From Croceicoccus marinus (lineage in GTDB: Bacteria; Pseudomonadota; Alphaproteobacteria; Sphingomonadales; Sphingomonadaceae), in NCBI RefSeq assembly GCF_001661675.2, contig NZ_CP019602.1, forward strand, positions 1,389,501 through 1,453,500: 64,000 nucleotides of DNA, written 5' to 3'. The position numbers and the translations under genes are program-made. Numbering within the stretch: the first letter of the stretch is position 1; every line of letters begins with the position of its first letter. The notes under the pieces are model-generated. The model saw only the letters and a list, made by a program, of their open reading frames with translations. It was not told where the DNA came from and made no database searches. Positions 8,936-16,877 of the stretch are shown here, one piece after another.

Positions 8936-9556
8936 TCCGGCATGGCTCGCCTCCAGCACGTCGCGCAGCCACTGCGCTTCCGGCGATGTCACCGTTCGTG
9001 CGATCGCTGCCGGCAGCCGCCCTGATGACGGCATCGGCCAGCGGCCGCAGCCAGGATCTACCTCGCTCGGCGGCCATGATCCGGCCAGCCACCGTGCATC
9101 CCGGTGCTTTGGCTACTCGCCCTCGGATCAGCCGAAACCCGAAAACCCCATAGCTCATCGCGTGCGGCCCGCAGTTCGTGCTTCGGGGACTTCCGTACGC
9201 CTCCGGCGCCCGGAACCCTTCACGTCTGTTGACTGTCCGGTTTGGAGCGCAGAATGTGAGAAAGCAGCCGCTCGATCGCATCAAAAATATTGTCAGAAGC
9301 TGCCAATTTTGCTGTCTTTTGTAGACTCGCTAAGGACCGCTCGGAGCAACCGTAAGTTCAGGCCTTACGAACCCCTCAAATTGGGCCGCGAAGGAACCGA
9401 CAGCTTCCGATCTACAGAAGCGAAATCTTCGGGTCTGAGGAAATCGCCTGTTGCGAGTCCGACGGCTTGAAGAAATGACGAGGGAGCGGAGAAATTTCTA
9501 TGAATGGGGGCGATTACTTGTGTGCTTTCATGACCGTGTGGGAGAGGCGGTAGGGT
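8936..9556. other. Non-coding stretch: IS91 right end and leader of the unknown two-gene cassette
   Basis: From 8936 to about 9187 this is the 3' untranslated part of the IS91 element, including its putative right terminal sequence. From 9188 to 9556 I see no convincing gene on either strand. The overlapping open frames here have no recognisable protein features. The promoter of the gene starting at 9557 should be within this stretch, but I cannot place it. AGGCGGTAGGGT just before 9557 may serve as ribosome-binding site. Confidence 0.4.
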
Positions 9557-10420
9557 ATGGCGAAAGTAAAAGCGGCGCCTAAATGTAAAGAGTGCGATAC
9601 CGAAATTCCTTATGCTGTACGCAACTGCGTCGGCTGCGGCCGGGACGTTGGTTGCCCAAATGTAAGAGCCGCCGACACCAAGGATGAAATTGAGGCACTG
9701 CAAGAACGTGTCCGCTACGCACAGCTCGCGGCCAAGCAACGCGGCTGCGCGAATGAACTAGAGGCCTTTGGGACCGCAAGCTCAGACTCCAGTGCGGTCA
9801 CCACTCTAAAAATTTCGTCGCTAGATAGCATGGTTTCGCAGAGCCTGGGAATGGTGTCTTATTACAAGATGGTGCGTGCTGGGATTCGCAATCCAGAAGA
9901 CAATGAGTTCGACGCCAATCGCGGTCGAATCGACGGCACGGTCAACCCTCACGGCGTACATGAAGAGATCCAATATGCCGTTCTGTCACTCGATGGCCAG
10001 GGCGTGTCCTGGTATGGCGATTACTCGGTCACACTTAAGGAAAATATGGTGGAGGACCGTGCCAGCGTGTTTGAGGAAAATCCGTTCCGCTTCTGCGACA
10101 AGTATCCCATTTCGCCAACCGGATCGGTTCCTCACGGCTTCCGAGCTAGTTGGGCGCGTCGCGCCGAGCTTGCTATGGCAAAGCTCCATCCACGCATCCA
10201 AGCCGGAATGACAGATGTCGACTTCCCGCCGATATTGGTCGAGCAAGGAGTAAAGTCGGCCGATAGTGACTTTATAGAAGTTCACATATATGGCGTGCTA
10301 CATGCACGTGCGATCGAAAGGGTCATCGCCCCCAAGATCGTCAGCAGGCCGGATCGAGCAATCTGGAAACGCACGAAGGCTAGGCTATTGGAACTAGGTG
10401 CAGTGGTCGATGAGGTTTAG
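9557..10420 (+). CDS. Zinc-ribbon protein of unknown function, first gene of a two-gene cassette
   Basis: A 287-residue protein with no assigned function. Residues 9-34 form a zinc-ribbon-like module with two CxxC pairs (CKEC and CVGC), followed by GCPNVRAA and a charged helical segment. The remainder looks like one globular domain with the conserved-looking blocks EIQYAVLSLDGQG, WYGDYSVTLKENM, RASVFEENPF and FIEVHIYGVL. The YGDY...VxLK...RAS order and the closing (I/V)EVxIxG strand remind me weakly of ADP-ribosyltransferase-fold toxins, but I cannot show catalytic residues, so I do not assign that. Its TAG stop touches the GTG start of the next gene, implying translational coupling. Base composition is less GC-rich than the flagellar genes, fitting acquired DNA. 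Confidence 0.6.
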   Translation: MAKVKAAPKCKECDTEIPYAVRNCVGCGRDVGCPNVRAADTKDEIEALQERVRYAQLAAKQRGCANELEAFGTASSDSSAVTTLKISSLDSMVSQSLGMVSYYKMVRAGIRNPEDNEFDANRGRIDGTVNPHGVHEEIQYAVLSLDGQGVSWYGDYSVTLKENMVEDRASVFEENPFRFCDKYPISPTGSVPHGFRASWARRAELAMAKLHPRIQAGMTDVDFPPILVEQGVKSADSDFIEVHIYGVLHARAIERVIAPKIVSRPDRAIWKRTKARLLELGAVVDEV

Positions 10421-12874
10421 GTGCAGTTCATAGCCTCTGGTCAAGCCGGGACATTCGCTGTTCGTACCGCCACCGGCTTCCTAGTCGAGCGCGTAGACAT
10501 CGGCGCGGCACACGAGGCAAGCGCGCGCGATATCAGCTATTATTTCAGCAACTGCAACGATCTTACCGTTGGCCAAGTCCGGTCGATCGCCGAAGCGCGT
10601 GATACCGCGAAGATAAGTTGGTCGGTTGACCGTGCCGTCCGGCTGTTCGTCATACTCATCGACCCGTGCGAGCCACCCAGCGAGCTGGTCGAGGTCGGAG
10701 AAGCGCTTGAAGAGCTGCTCGAGGTCCGCGGTGTCGTTGAGCGCGTCGAAGCGCAATTGTTCGCTGCTCCTTTGCCCGAACCATTCGATGTCGAGGCGTG
10801 CCGTAAAGCGATCGCCAAGTCGTCCGCAGCACTTGCATTGCTGGATCGTTTCTTGAACCTGCAACCCATGATCGCAGAGGTTCGCGATGCTTTCGAGGCG
10901 ATCGATGAGAACGCGTTCGATGCGCCGCGTCATCGAAATTACGTTCGGGAGTTGGCGATCGACCGAGGTGGATTCAGAGACCTGGTGATCGCGCTCCACC
11001 ACGGCGAGTCAATCGACAAGGCACTGTTTGGCCTGTTCGCCAAGCTTCGGGGCGTCGACAACGGCCGCGCCATCGTCCAGCTCTGGACCGAGTCTTTCAA
11101 GCGTGTTCGGCACCAACTCGTTGCGGTCGCTGAGCCTGACCAGCAAACTGAGAGCTGGCGCGACACATCCGCATTGGGCGGGCGGCAGGCGTTCGAGCGC
11201 GCAATCCAACAGCAGAATGCAGTTGTCAAACAGATCAAAGCTGGCGATTTTGAAACAGCGCGACGGTATGCGCGTGATCTTGTCGCCGATCAGCGTAAGA
11301 CCAGCCGCGACGAGCACATCGCCAAATCACTCACCAATCTAAGCCAGAAGGCAAAGGAATTGGAAGTGCTGGAGCTCGCCCTGGAATGGGTGCGCGAAGC
11401 CCTTGAATTCAAAGGAGACGACGGGCAGGCCCATGGTCAGCTGGGGGACCTGCTGATGCGCATCGGCCATTTTTCTGAAGCGCATCGAAGCCTCGATCTC
11501 GCCGAATCTTTTGGCGAAGCGAGTTTTGCCGCGTCCGGCCGAGCTAGAATGCTGCGCTATCAAGGCCAGTTTGAAGAAGCACTGCATGCTTATCGCGTAG
11601 CGCTAGAGCACTTCGAGGCCGAACCCGAGCGCAAGCAATTCAACCTCGCCGGTATCGCCGAATGTTTGCGGGACCTGGAGCGCTTCGACGAAGCGCTAGC
11701 CGCATATGATATTGGTATCGCGCAATGTCCGTATGCTGCAGCGCTGCACTCCGGACGGGCCGCGACATTGGTCGAAATGGGACGGTTCGAGGAAGCCTAC
11801 GAAGGCTATAAAGCGGCATCTAATCTGGATGATTCAAATGTCGTACCGCGCAATGGTCTGGCGACCTTGTATCGACGCGTTGGTGATTTCAAGCGGGCGG
11901 AGCAGATCTATCGTAATCTCCTCGAAGATTATCCTTTCGATCCACACACGCGTGGTGGCTTAATCGCAACATTGCGCGACCTCGGCCGATTTGAGGAAGC
12001 AGTCGAGGAAGCAAAAGCTTTTGTCCACCAGCTCCCCGGCTCTCCCGATGCTGTTTGGTCGCTTTTGGACGCGTTGATCGATGCTCGCCGGTTTGACGAG
12101 GCAGAGGCGGCGCTGAAGACAGCGAATGACGACTTCCGCTATGTCGCTGGTCTACGCATCGGGATGGCCCGCATTGAAAAAGCTAAGGGACGTTACGCAA
12201 GCGCGCTAGCGCTGTACGATGACGCGGCGCGCGACTTTCCTTCCCATCCTCACATTCAGCTCGGGCGCGCAGACATGTTACGAAGGCTGGGCCAGGTCGA
12301 TGAGGCCCTAAGCATCTATCAGAGTGCATTCGATCGTCATCCCCAGCGGTTAATTCTGAAAAACGCAATCGCCAGCATCTATATTCATCAATTCCGCTAT
12401 GCAGAGGCTCTGCCTCTTCTCGTCATAGACGATCCAAGGACCGCAGATGAGTGGCGTAACTTTGCGTTGCGCGGAATGCTTGATAGCGCCGCCAATTATC
12501 TGGATGACGCCCGCGAGCGGTTTGAATGGGCGATTGAACATTGCCCGTTTCGTCGCGAGCAGAACATGCTTCGCGCGGCGCTCAGCCGGGTATTGTTGAT
12601 GATTGGTCGCACTGAAGCCGCCGTTAAAGCCTCGCAGCCTTGCGATGATCCCGTGGCCGAGTTGCTCAAGTTCCACGCCACTGCAGTGCTTTCCGACAAA
12701 GGACCGGCACGAGCGTTATATGAGCATCTCCAACGCAGCCTGCTGCCTGAGCCCTATCATGAGTTGCGTGACGAAATTGCGAGCCAATTCAACGTCGTCG
12801 ATCTCGTATCATATCGAAATCACACTTGGTTGCTTAAACGTGAGCAGGACATATTGTTGCTAGAGGCGGCTTGA
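10421..12874 (+). CDS. Large TPR-repeat protein of unknown function, second gene of the cassette
   Basis: An 817-residue protein starting with GTG immediately after the upstream stop codon. Residues 1 to about 290 form a region I do not recognise (opens with QFIASGQAGTFAVRTATGFL). From about residue 300 to 720 there is a solenoid of roughly ten or eleven TPR units, for example GQFEEALHAYRVALEHF, ERFDEALAAYDIGIAQCP, GRFEEAYEGYKAASNLD and GQVDEALSIYQSAFDRHP. No signal peptide or membrane segment is visible, so it is probably cytoplasmic. The tight coupling suggests that it scaffolds or regulates the zinc-ribbon partner. The pair is bracketed by an IS91 and an IS5 element. Confidence 0.7.
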   Translation: MQFIASGQAGTFAVRTATGFLVERVDIGAAHEASARDISYYFSNCNDLTVGQVRSIAEARDTAKISWSVDRAVRLFVILIDPCEPPSELVEVGEALEELLEVRGVVERVEAQLFAAPLPEPFDVEACRKAIAKSSAALALLDRFLNLQPMIAEVRDAFEAIDENAFDAPRHRNYVRELAIDRGGFRDLVIALHHGESIDKALFGLFAKLRGVDNGRAIVQLWTESFKRVRHQLVAVAEPDQQTESWRDTSALGGRQAFERAIQQQNAVVKQIKAGDFETARRYARDLVADQRKTSRDEHIAKSLTNLSQKAKELEVLELALEWVREALEFKGDDGQAHGQLGDLLMRIGHFSEAHRSLDLAESFGEASFAASGRARMLRYQGQFEEALHAYRVALEHFEAEPERKQFNLAGIAECLRDLERFDEALAAYDIGIAQCPYAAALHSGRAATLVEMGRFEEAYEGYKAASNLDDSNVVPRNGLATLYRRVGDFKRAEQIYRNLLEDYPFDPHTRGGLIATLRDLGRFEEAVEEAKAFVHQLPGSPDAVWSLLDALIDARRFDEAEAALKTANDDFRYVAGLRIGMARIEKAKGRYASALALYDDAARDFPSHPHIQLGRADMLRRLGQVDEALSIYQSAFDRHPQRLILKNAIASIYIHQFRYAEALPLLVIDDPRTADEWRNFALRGMLDSAANYLDDARERFEWAIEHCPFRREQNMLRAALSRVLLMIGRTEAAVKASQPCDDPVAELLKFHATAVLSDKGPARALYEHLQRSLLPEPYHELRDEIASQFNVVDLVSYRNHTWLLKREQDILLLEAA

Positions 12875-13105
12875 TTGAGCGCAGGTGTTTGCCGCGACCA
12901 GAATGCATAGGGACGGCAACTAATCCATGTTTCAGGTTTCAGAGCTGCCATTCCGGATCGTCCGACCTTTCTGCCGGTCAGAACGCGTCAGTTTGATGTC
13001 CGCTATCAGGCTACCGAGAATCCGCCTCTAATGACCGAAACTGGGCGCGAAGCTGACACGCTGGTTCGCCTTGAGAAATTTCCGCTATCTCGATTTGCGC
13101 TCTTA
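12875..13105. other. Non-coding spacer between the TPR gene and IS5
   Basis: I see no gene here. The segment has mixed composition and ends with the target duplication TTA (13103-13105) of the IS5-family element. No terminator-like hairpin with a T-run was obvious after the TPR gene. Confidence 0.4.
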
Positions 13106-14059
13106 GAGCCTGATCCGAAATTAAGTTGAGTGGTATCAGCTGGTTAGCTTGACGCTTACCCAAGTCGTTGATTCAGCGGTTTTGCAACGAACCAAAGGAA
13201 ATCAACGATGTGGACCGACACCACTCGCGCACTGTATGCCCGCGCGGAACTGGCATTGCCAAGTGATTTGACCGATGCCGAATGGGCGGTGCTGGAGCCG
13301 TTCTTCCCGCCACCTTCTCATGTTGGCCGCCCTCGCAAGTGGCCGCTGCGGCGGATTGTCGAAGCGATCCTGTATCTGCTGCGGGGCGGACTGCCATGGC
13401 GGATGCTACCGCCCTGCTTTCCGCCAGTCTCGACGGTGCGGCGCTGGTTCTACCTGTGGCGTGATAACAGGCTGTGGCTGTCGCTCAATCATGTCCTGTT
13501 GCTGATCGGGCGCGAAGCTGTAGGCCGCGAGGCGTCGCCAAGCGCCGGAGTGATCGACAGCCAGAGCGTCAAAACCACGGAAAGTGGCGGCCCACGGGGC
13601 TATGACGCAGGCAAGAAGATCAAGGGACGCAAGCGCCACATCCTCACCGACACCGATGGAAATCTCGTTCATGCGGTAATCCACACCGCCGACATCCAGG
13701 ATCGTGATGGCGCACCGCTGGTGCTCGCCGAAATCATCCATCGCTTCCCGTGGCTACGGCATGTCTTCGCCGATGGCGGATATGCTGGCGACAAGCTCCG
13801 TCAGGCGTTGCGCAGGGTTGGTAAGTGGACCATCGAAATCGTCAAACGGTCCGACAAAGCAAAGGGCTTTGTGGTTCTCCCACGCCGCTGGGCTGTCGAG
13901 CGCACTTTGGCATGGCTCAACCGAAACCGGCGTCTCGCAAAGGACTTCGAGCAGACCATCGCCTCGGCAACCGCGTGGCTGTTCATCGCATCGATCCAGC
14001 TCCTCACGCGCCGCATCACAAGGCTATGAAATCACATCGGTTAGTTTTGAATCAGACTC
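13106..14059 (+). mobile_element. Intact IS5-family insertion sequence
   Basis: A 954-bp element with one transposase gene. The left end GAGCCTGATCCGAAATTAA (13106-13124) and the inverted right end GAGTCTGATTCAAAACTAA (read leftward from 14059) match at 15 of 19 positions. Both sides are flanked by TTA (13103-13105 and 14060-14062), the 3-bp TNA target duplication known for IS1031/IS427-type IS5 elements. Complete ends, transposase and target duplication point to a fairly recent insertion. Confidence 0.88.
13208..14029 (+). CDS. IS5-family DDE transposase
   Basis: A 273-residue transposase. The N-terminal domain (LTDAEWAVLEPFFPPP, then RRIVEAILYLLRGGLPWRML) is the DUF4096-type DNA-binding part. 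The DDE triad is seen in VIDSQSVKT (Asp), FADGGYAGDK (Asp) and WAVERTLAWLNRNRRL (Glu with the Y/R-type signature). The linker GYDAGKKIKGRKRHILTDT is typical of the IS427/IS1031 group. AAAGGAAATC just before the ATG at 13208 serves as ribosome-binding site. The gene is unbroken. Confidence 0.93.
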   Translation: MWTDTTRALYARAELALPSDLTDAEWAVLEPFFPPPSHVGRPRKWPLRRIVEAILYLLRGGLPWRMLPPCFPPVSTVRRWFYLWRDNRLWLSLNHVLLLIGREAVGREASPSAGVIDSQSVKTTESGGPRGYDAGKKIKGRKRHILTDTDGNLVHAVIHTADIQDRDGAPLVLAEIIHRFPWLRHVFADGGYAGDKLRQALRRVGKWTIEIVKRSDKAKGFVVLPRRWAVERTLAWLNRNRRLAKDFEQTIASATAWLFIASIQLLTRRITRL

Positions 14060-14445
14060 TTAAAGGAGACGGACCAGTTCGTCCAACTTTGCCGATATAA
14101 TATCGGCTAGAAACAAGGGGGCGCCCTTGTTCGCACCCAGGGTCTGCAATCGCGATCTCAAACGACAGGACCAGGTCGAACTACCAAAGTTGGTTGGTTG
14201 CGACACAGCGATCGGTCCGAATCCCGGCGCCATCGATTAGGGTGCAAACTTCCCCCTGATAATTACCTGCAATTTTTTGTTGCCGGCCACATGGCGCACG
14301 ATGATGCCGTATCTTCGTTGTCCATCTGGCCCCTCAAAATCGGCAACTGCGTTTGGTAAGGCGCCGCGCCAAATGCAGCTGGAAGACATCAGCGCCGGTC
14401 TACCGCAAGCAAAAGAGATCTCACAACAACTAGGAAGATCTCAAG
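14060..14445. other. Non-coding region between IS5 and the AlpA-like gene
   Basis: No protein gene is visible. It holds several palindromes described separately (14083-14193) and an AT-rich patch near 14260-14283 (AATTACCTGCAATTTTTTG). AGGA at about 14432-14435 is the ribosome-binding site for the AlpA-like gene. The rest I cannot interpret. Confidence 0.4.
14083..14193. repeat. Foldback (inverted-repeat) sequence with two internal palindromes
   Basis: CCAACTTTG at 14083-14091 is inverted as CAAAGTTGG at 14185-14193, enclosing 93 bases. Within lie a perfect 17-base palindrome, GCCGATAT-A-ATATCGGC (14091-14107), and a hairpin AACAAGGG-N4-CCCTTGTT (14112-14131). No coding potential. It may be a small non-autonomous element, a remnant of an IS end, or a cluster of binding sites for the island regulator. 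Confidence 0.5.
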
Positions 14446-14640
14446 ATGTCCGCCTCTCAGTCAATCGGCCCGCTCCTTCGCCGTCCCGAGGTCGAGCGAG
14501 AAACCGGTCTCAGCCGTTCCAGCATCTATGCTCGCATGGAATTGGGCACGTTCCCACGTCCACGGAGGATCGGTTTGCGTGCTGTCGCTTGGCCAGCTGC
14601 AGAAGTTGAAGCGTGGAAAGCGCAACAGCCCATTGCTTGA
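14446..14640 (+). CDS. AlpA-family DNA-binding regulator / excisionase-like protein
   Basis: A 64-residue protein. LLRRPEVERETGLSRSSIYA is the helix-turn-helix of AlpA/MerR-like proteins and PRPRRIGLRAVAWPAAEVEAW is the conserved wing and C-terminal helix of the AlpA family (prophage CP4-57 regulator). Such proteins activate integrase expression or act as excisionases of genomic islands. AGGA about nine bases upstream supports the ATG at 14446. No partner integrase of the P4 type is in view. It lies 90 bases before a tRNA-like 3' end, so it probably marks the edge of an integrated element. Confidence 0.85.
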   Translation: MSASQSIGPLLRRPEVERETGLSRSSIYARMELGTFPRPRRIGLRAVAWPAAEVEAWKAQQPIA

Positions 14641-14731
14641 CATGCGCCCTCACGTGGGGGCATTCGTGGGGGCACCAACTAGTTATCATACCGAATAATG
14701 ACGAGAAACAGAAATAAAATTCATGCAGTAT

Positions 14732-14751
14732 GATTCCCACCCTGTCCGCCA
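14732..14751 (+). other. Candidate attachment site: tRNA 3'-end-like sequence
   Basis: GATTCCCACCCTGTCCGCCA has the form of a tRNA 3' end: the 3' half of the T-arm, an acceptor strand CTGTCCG and the CCA tail. No 5' part of a tRNA precedes it, so it would be the copy left by site-specific integration. Accessory DNA (AlpA gene, insertion sequences) lies to the left and ordinary genes lie to the right, which fits an island boundary. Confidence 0.45.
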
Positions 14752-14861
14752 TCCCTGCCCCTTTCATGACGAAACGGCGCCACCGGGGTTGATCCCGATA
14801 GGCCGCGGCATGTCGCCACCTAAAACTGTCCTGCAATGCTTGCAGAGACAAAGATCGTCAG

Positions 14862-15284
14862 ATGTCCGCGTCCCCAAGATCGATCATGGCCTCGCCAACG
14901 CCCGCGGCGATCTTCCGGGCCTTGCTGCTTGCCGCCGCCCTGCTAGGCAGCGGTCCGGCTCTTGCCGCCGATGCCGCCGATGCCACTCCGCAGCAGGCGG
15001 AGCCTGCCGCGCCGAGCGATCCGTTCGGCAGGCAGACGCCGCGGTCCATGCAGATCCGGCTGTTCAACGCCCTCGGCTCGGGCGATGTCGAGGAGGTCGT
15101 TCCCTATGTCGAGGGAGCGGACGGCAGATCCGACGGATCGCGCCGGCAGGTCAGGGCCTTCATGGCCGCGCTCGACCGTCAGGGAGAGCGTGCCCAGCGG
15201 CTGAGCGTATCGATCGATCCCGAAGGCGACCTGGCCGACGGCCTGGCCCCCGATCTGGAGGAAATCAGCACGCTCGCGCTGTAA
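14862..15284 (+). pseudogene. N-terminal fragment of an MscS-family mechanosensitive channel gene
   Basis: The 140-residue product has a signal peptide (AIFRALLLAAALLGSGPALA, cleaved near ALAAD) and then DPFGRQTPRSMQIRLFNALG and SIDPEGDLADGLAPDLEEIS. These are recognisable features of the periplasmic N-terminal domain of large MscS-type channels (DPxGRxTPR and PEGDxxDGLPPDxE motifs). The membrane part and the channel domain are absent. The frame stops exactly where sequence from the opposite-facing SLC13 fragment begins, so it is a truncated remnant rather than a small gene. Confidence 0.65.
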
Positions 15285-15864
15285 GGCGGGACGGTCCCCG
15301 TCTGTTCGGATCGCTGCCTGCCGCCGTGTCCGCCTGCCGGTCGGCGACGAGGGTGATGACCGACAAACCGATCGGCAGCATCATCAAGGTGGTGGCCGTA
15401 TTCGACACCCACATCGACAGGAAGCCGATTGCCAGCATCAGGCCCAGCACGATGCGGCGCGGCTGGGTGCCGACCATGCGCAGCGTCAGAAGAGCAACCC
15501 GGCGGTGCAGGTTCCATTTCTGAAGCGCAATCGCGATCAGGAAGCCGCCAAGAAAGAGAAAGACGATCGGGCTGGCATAGGGCGCCGTCACCGCGGCCAT
15601 CGAAAGCGGTGTCAGCACGGGCAGCAGAACGATCGGTAGCAGGAAGGTCGCTGCCATGGGAATGGCTTCGGTCATCCACCAGATCGCCATCCAGCTTGCA
15701 ATCGCTGCCACCAGCCGGCCGTCGGCGGACAAACCCTATGCATCGTGCAGCAGCCACCAGACGAGGCACGCCGCGAGCGGCCCCAAGGCGCGGGCGATCC
15801 AGATCATCGCGTATGGATGGCGATTTGCCCCCAGCTCGTCAGAGCCATTCCCGGATCCGTTCAT
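15265..15864 (-). pseudogene. Broken SLC13/DASS-family (dicarboxylate/citrate) transporter fragment
   Basis: Reading leftward from an ATG at 15864, the frame gives IARALGPLAACLVWWLLHDA, then an in-frame TAG, then GLSADGRLVAAIASWMAIWW and MTEAIPMAATFLLPIVLLP, and later SNTATTLMMLPIGLSVITLV. WWMTEAIP and SNTATTxMMLPI are SLC13 signatures. The reading is lost after about 45 residues beyond that point, and the C-terminal half is missing. The premature stop and the truncation make it a pseudogene. It converges on the MscS fragment at about 15285-15300. Confidence 0.8.
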
Positions 15865-15980
15865 AGCGGCGCCCAACGAAGGACTGCAAGCGGCGGGGAA
15901 TATGAGTTTAACGGCGGCGAAAACCGGATCTTAACCGGATTGATTTATATCAAGATCGCGAGGCAACACGGGTAATCGAC

Positions 15981-16343
15981 ATGTCGCGGCGGGAGCATGA
16001 GCGCGTCAGTTCTGAAAGGGAAGTTGAGTGCCGCGTCGACGGACGCAGCTTCATGGCCGTGCTTTATAACGTGTCGATCTCAGGCTGCCTGCTCGAGATC
16101 CCCCCGAACCGGCTGGCGGAAGACGATCGGGTGCATCTGAAGGACGGCAATATCCGCATGTCGGGCATCGTCGTCTGGCGAGACGAGCGACATGCCGGAC
16201 TGCGTTTCGATCAGCCCCTGCACGAGGCTGTCGTTCGCTTCATGGGCTATGATCCGACCATCGGCGATCCGGTGCTGCCGACCGATCGTTTCGGGCGCGT
16301 CCTGCCCCGCTTGCCGCGTGGCGACCGGCAAAGGTTTGGCTGA
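15981..16343 (+). CDS. PilZ-domain protein (cyclic-di-GMP receptor candidate)
   Basis: A 120-residue single PilZ domain. The N-terminal MSRREHERVSSEREVECRVDG corresponds to the RxxxR region, although the spacing is loose, and VLYNVSISGCLLEIP matches the DxSxxG motif with Asn in place of Asp. VWRDERHAGLRFDQPL is the usual closing strand pair. PilZ proteins bind cyclic-di-GMP and often tune flagellar motors. The degenerate motif leaves ligand binding open. It stands alone between the pseudogenes and the MarR gene, 8 kb from a second PilZ-like gene's operon start and on the same strand. Confidence 0.75.
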   Translation: MSRREHERVSSEREVECRVDGRSFMAVLYNVSISGCLLEIPPNRLAEDDRVHLKDGNIRMSGIVVWRDERHAGLRFDQPLHEAVVRFMGYDPTIGDPVLPTDRFGRVLPRLPRGDRQRFG

Positions 16344-16382
16344 TGCCGCCGACGCGTATCGCCGCAGGTCGGAAATAGCCGC

Positions 16383-16877
16383 TCAGTTCTCGCAGATAAG
16401 CTGCAGCATTTCGAACAGCCGGTCGCGGTCCTTGGCCGTCACGCCCTTCATTACCCGGTCCTGCACGTTCACGACGGCCTCCATGCATTTTCTGGTCAGT
16501 TCGCGGCCATCATCCGTCAGGATCAGCGTGATGACGCGCTTGTCCGCCTCCGACCGCGTCCTTTTAAGCAGCCCTCGCTGTTCGAGCCTGTCCAGCGTGT
16601 AGGTAATCGCGGCCCCGTTCTGGAAGCGCAGGCGGGCAACCTCGCTGGGCGTGGATGCCCTGCCGTAATAGATCGTGCTCAAAACGCCGAACTGATGGGA
16701 ACTGAGCGCGAATTCAGCCAGGGCGGCGTCAATTTCGTCGACGACCTTGTTGAAGCTTCTGCGCAGGTTGAACGCCACCGATCGTTCGAAGAACTGCTCT
16801 TCGAACACCGCATGGGCGGCCGGGTTGTGGCTGTCGGATTCGATCATAGGGATGCGATCACTGCGGATCTTCTTCAC
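16383..16877 (-). CDS. MarR-family transcriptional regulator
   Basis: A 164-residue winged-helix regulator. The core SSHQFGVLSTIYYGRASTPS-EVARLRFQNGAAITYTLDRLE is the MarR helix-turn-helix, and RGLLKRTRSEADKRVITLIL is the wing with the conserved DxR. The frame can start at a GTG (16877) or at an ATG (16847, MIESDSHN); neither has a strong ribosome-binding site. MarR proteins repress nearby or own genes in response to small molecules. No obvious target gene is adjacent, so its job here is unknown. Confidence 0.88.
   Translation of the reverse strand: MKKIRSDRIPMIESDSHNPAAHAVFEEQFFERSVAFNLRRSFNKVVDEIDAALAEFALSSHQFGVLSTIYYGRASTPSEVARLRFQNGAAITYTLDRLEQRGLLKRTRSEADKRVITLILTDDGRELTRKCMEAVVNVQDRVMKGVTAKDRDRLFEMLQLICEN

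Larger units (their letters stand above)
6689..9187 (+). mobile_element. IS91-family element with tyrosine recombinase and HUH transposase
   Basis: The two consecutive genes (tyrosine recombinase, then IS91-type transposase four bases later) are the standard pair of one IS91 subgroup. I place the limits from a pair of imperfect inverted sequences, CCCGGAGCACGAACCGC at 6689-6705 and the reverse complement of GCAGTTCGTGCTTCGGG at 9171-9187, which match at 15 of 17 positions. IS91 elements move by rolling-circle replication and have poorly conserved ends, so the true termini may lie some tens of bases away. Both genes look intact. Confidence 0.6.

Noticed and set aside
14207..14235. T-arm-like sequence CGGTCCGAATCCCGG as part of a tRNA
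   Set aside because: The loop lacks the TTCRA pattern and no acceptor or anticodon arm can be built around it.
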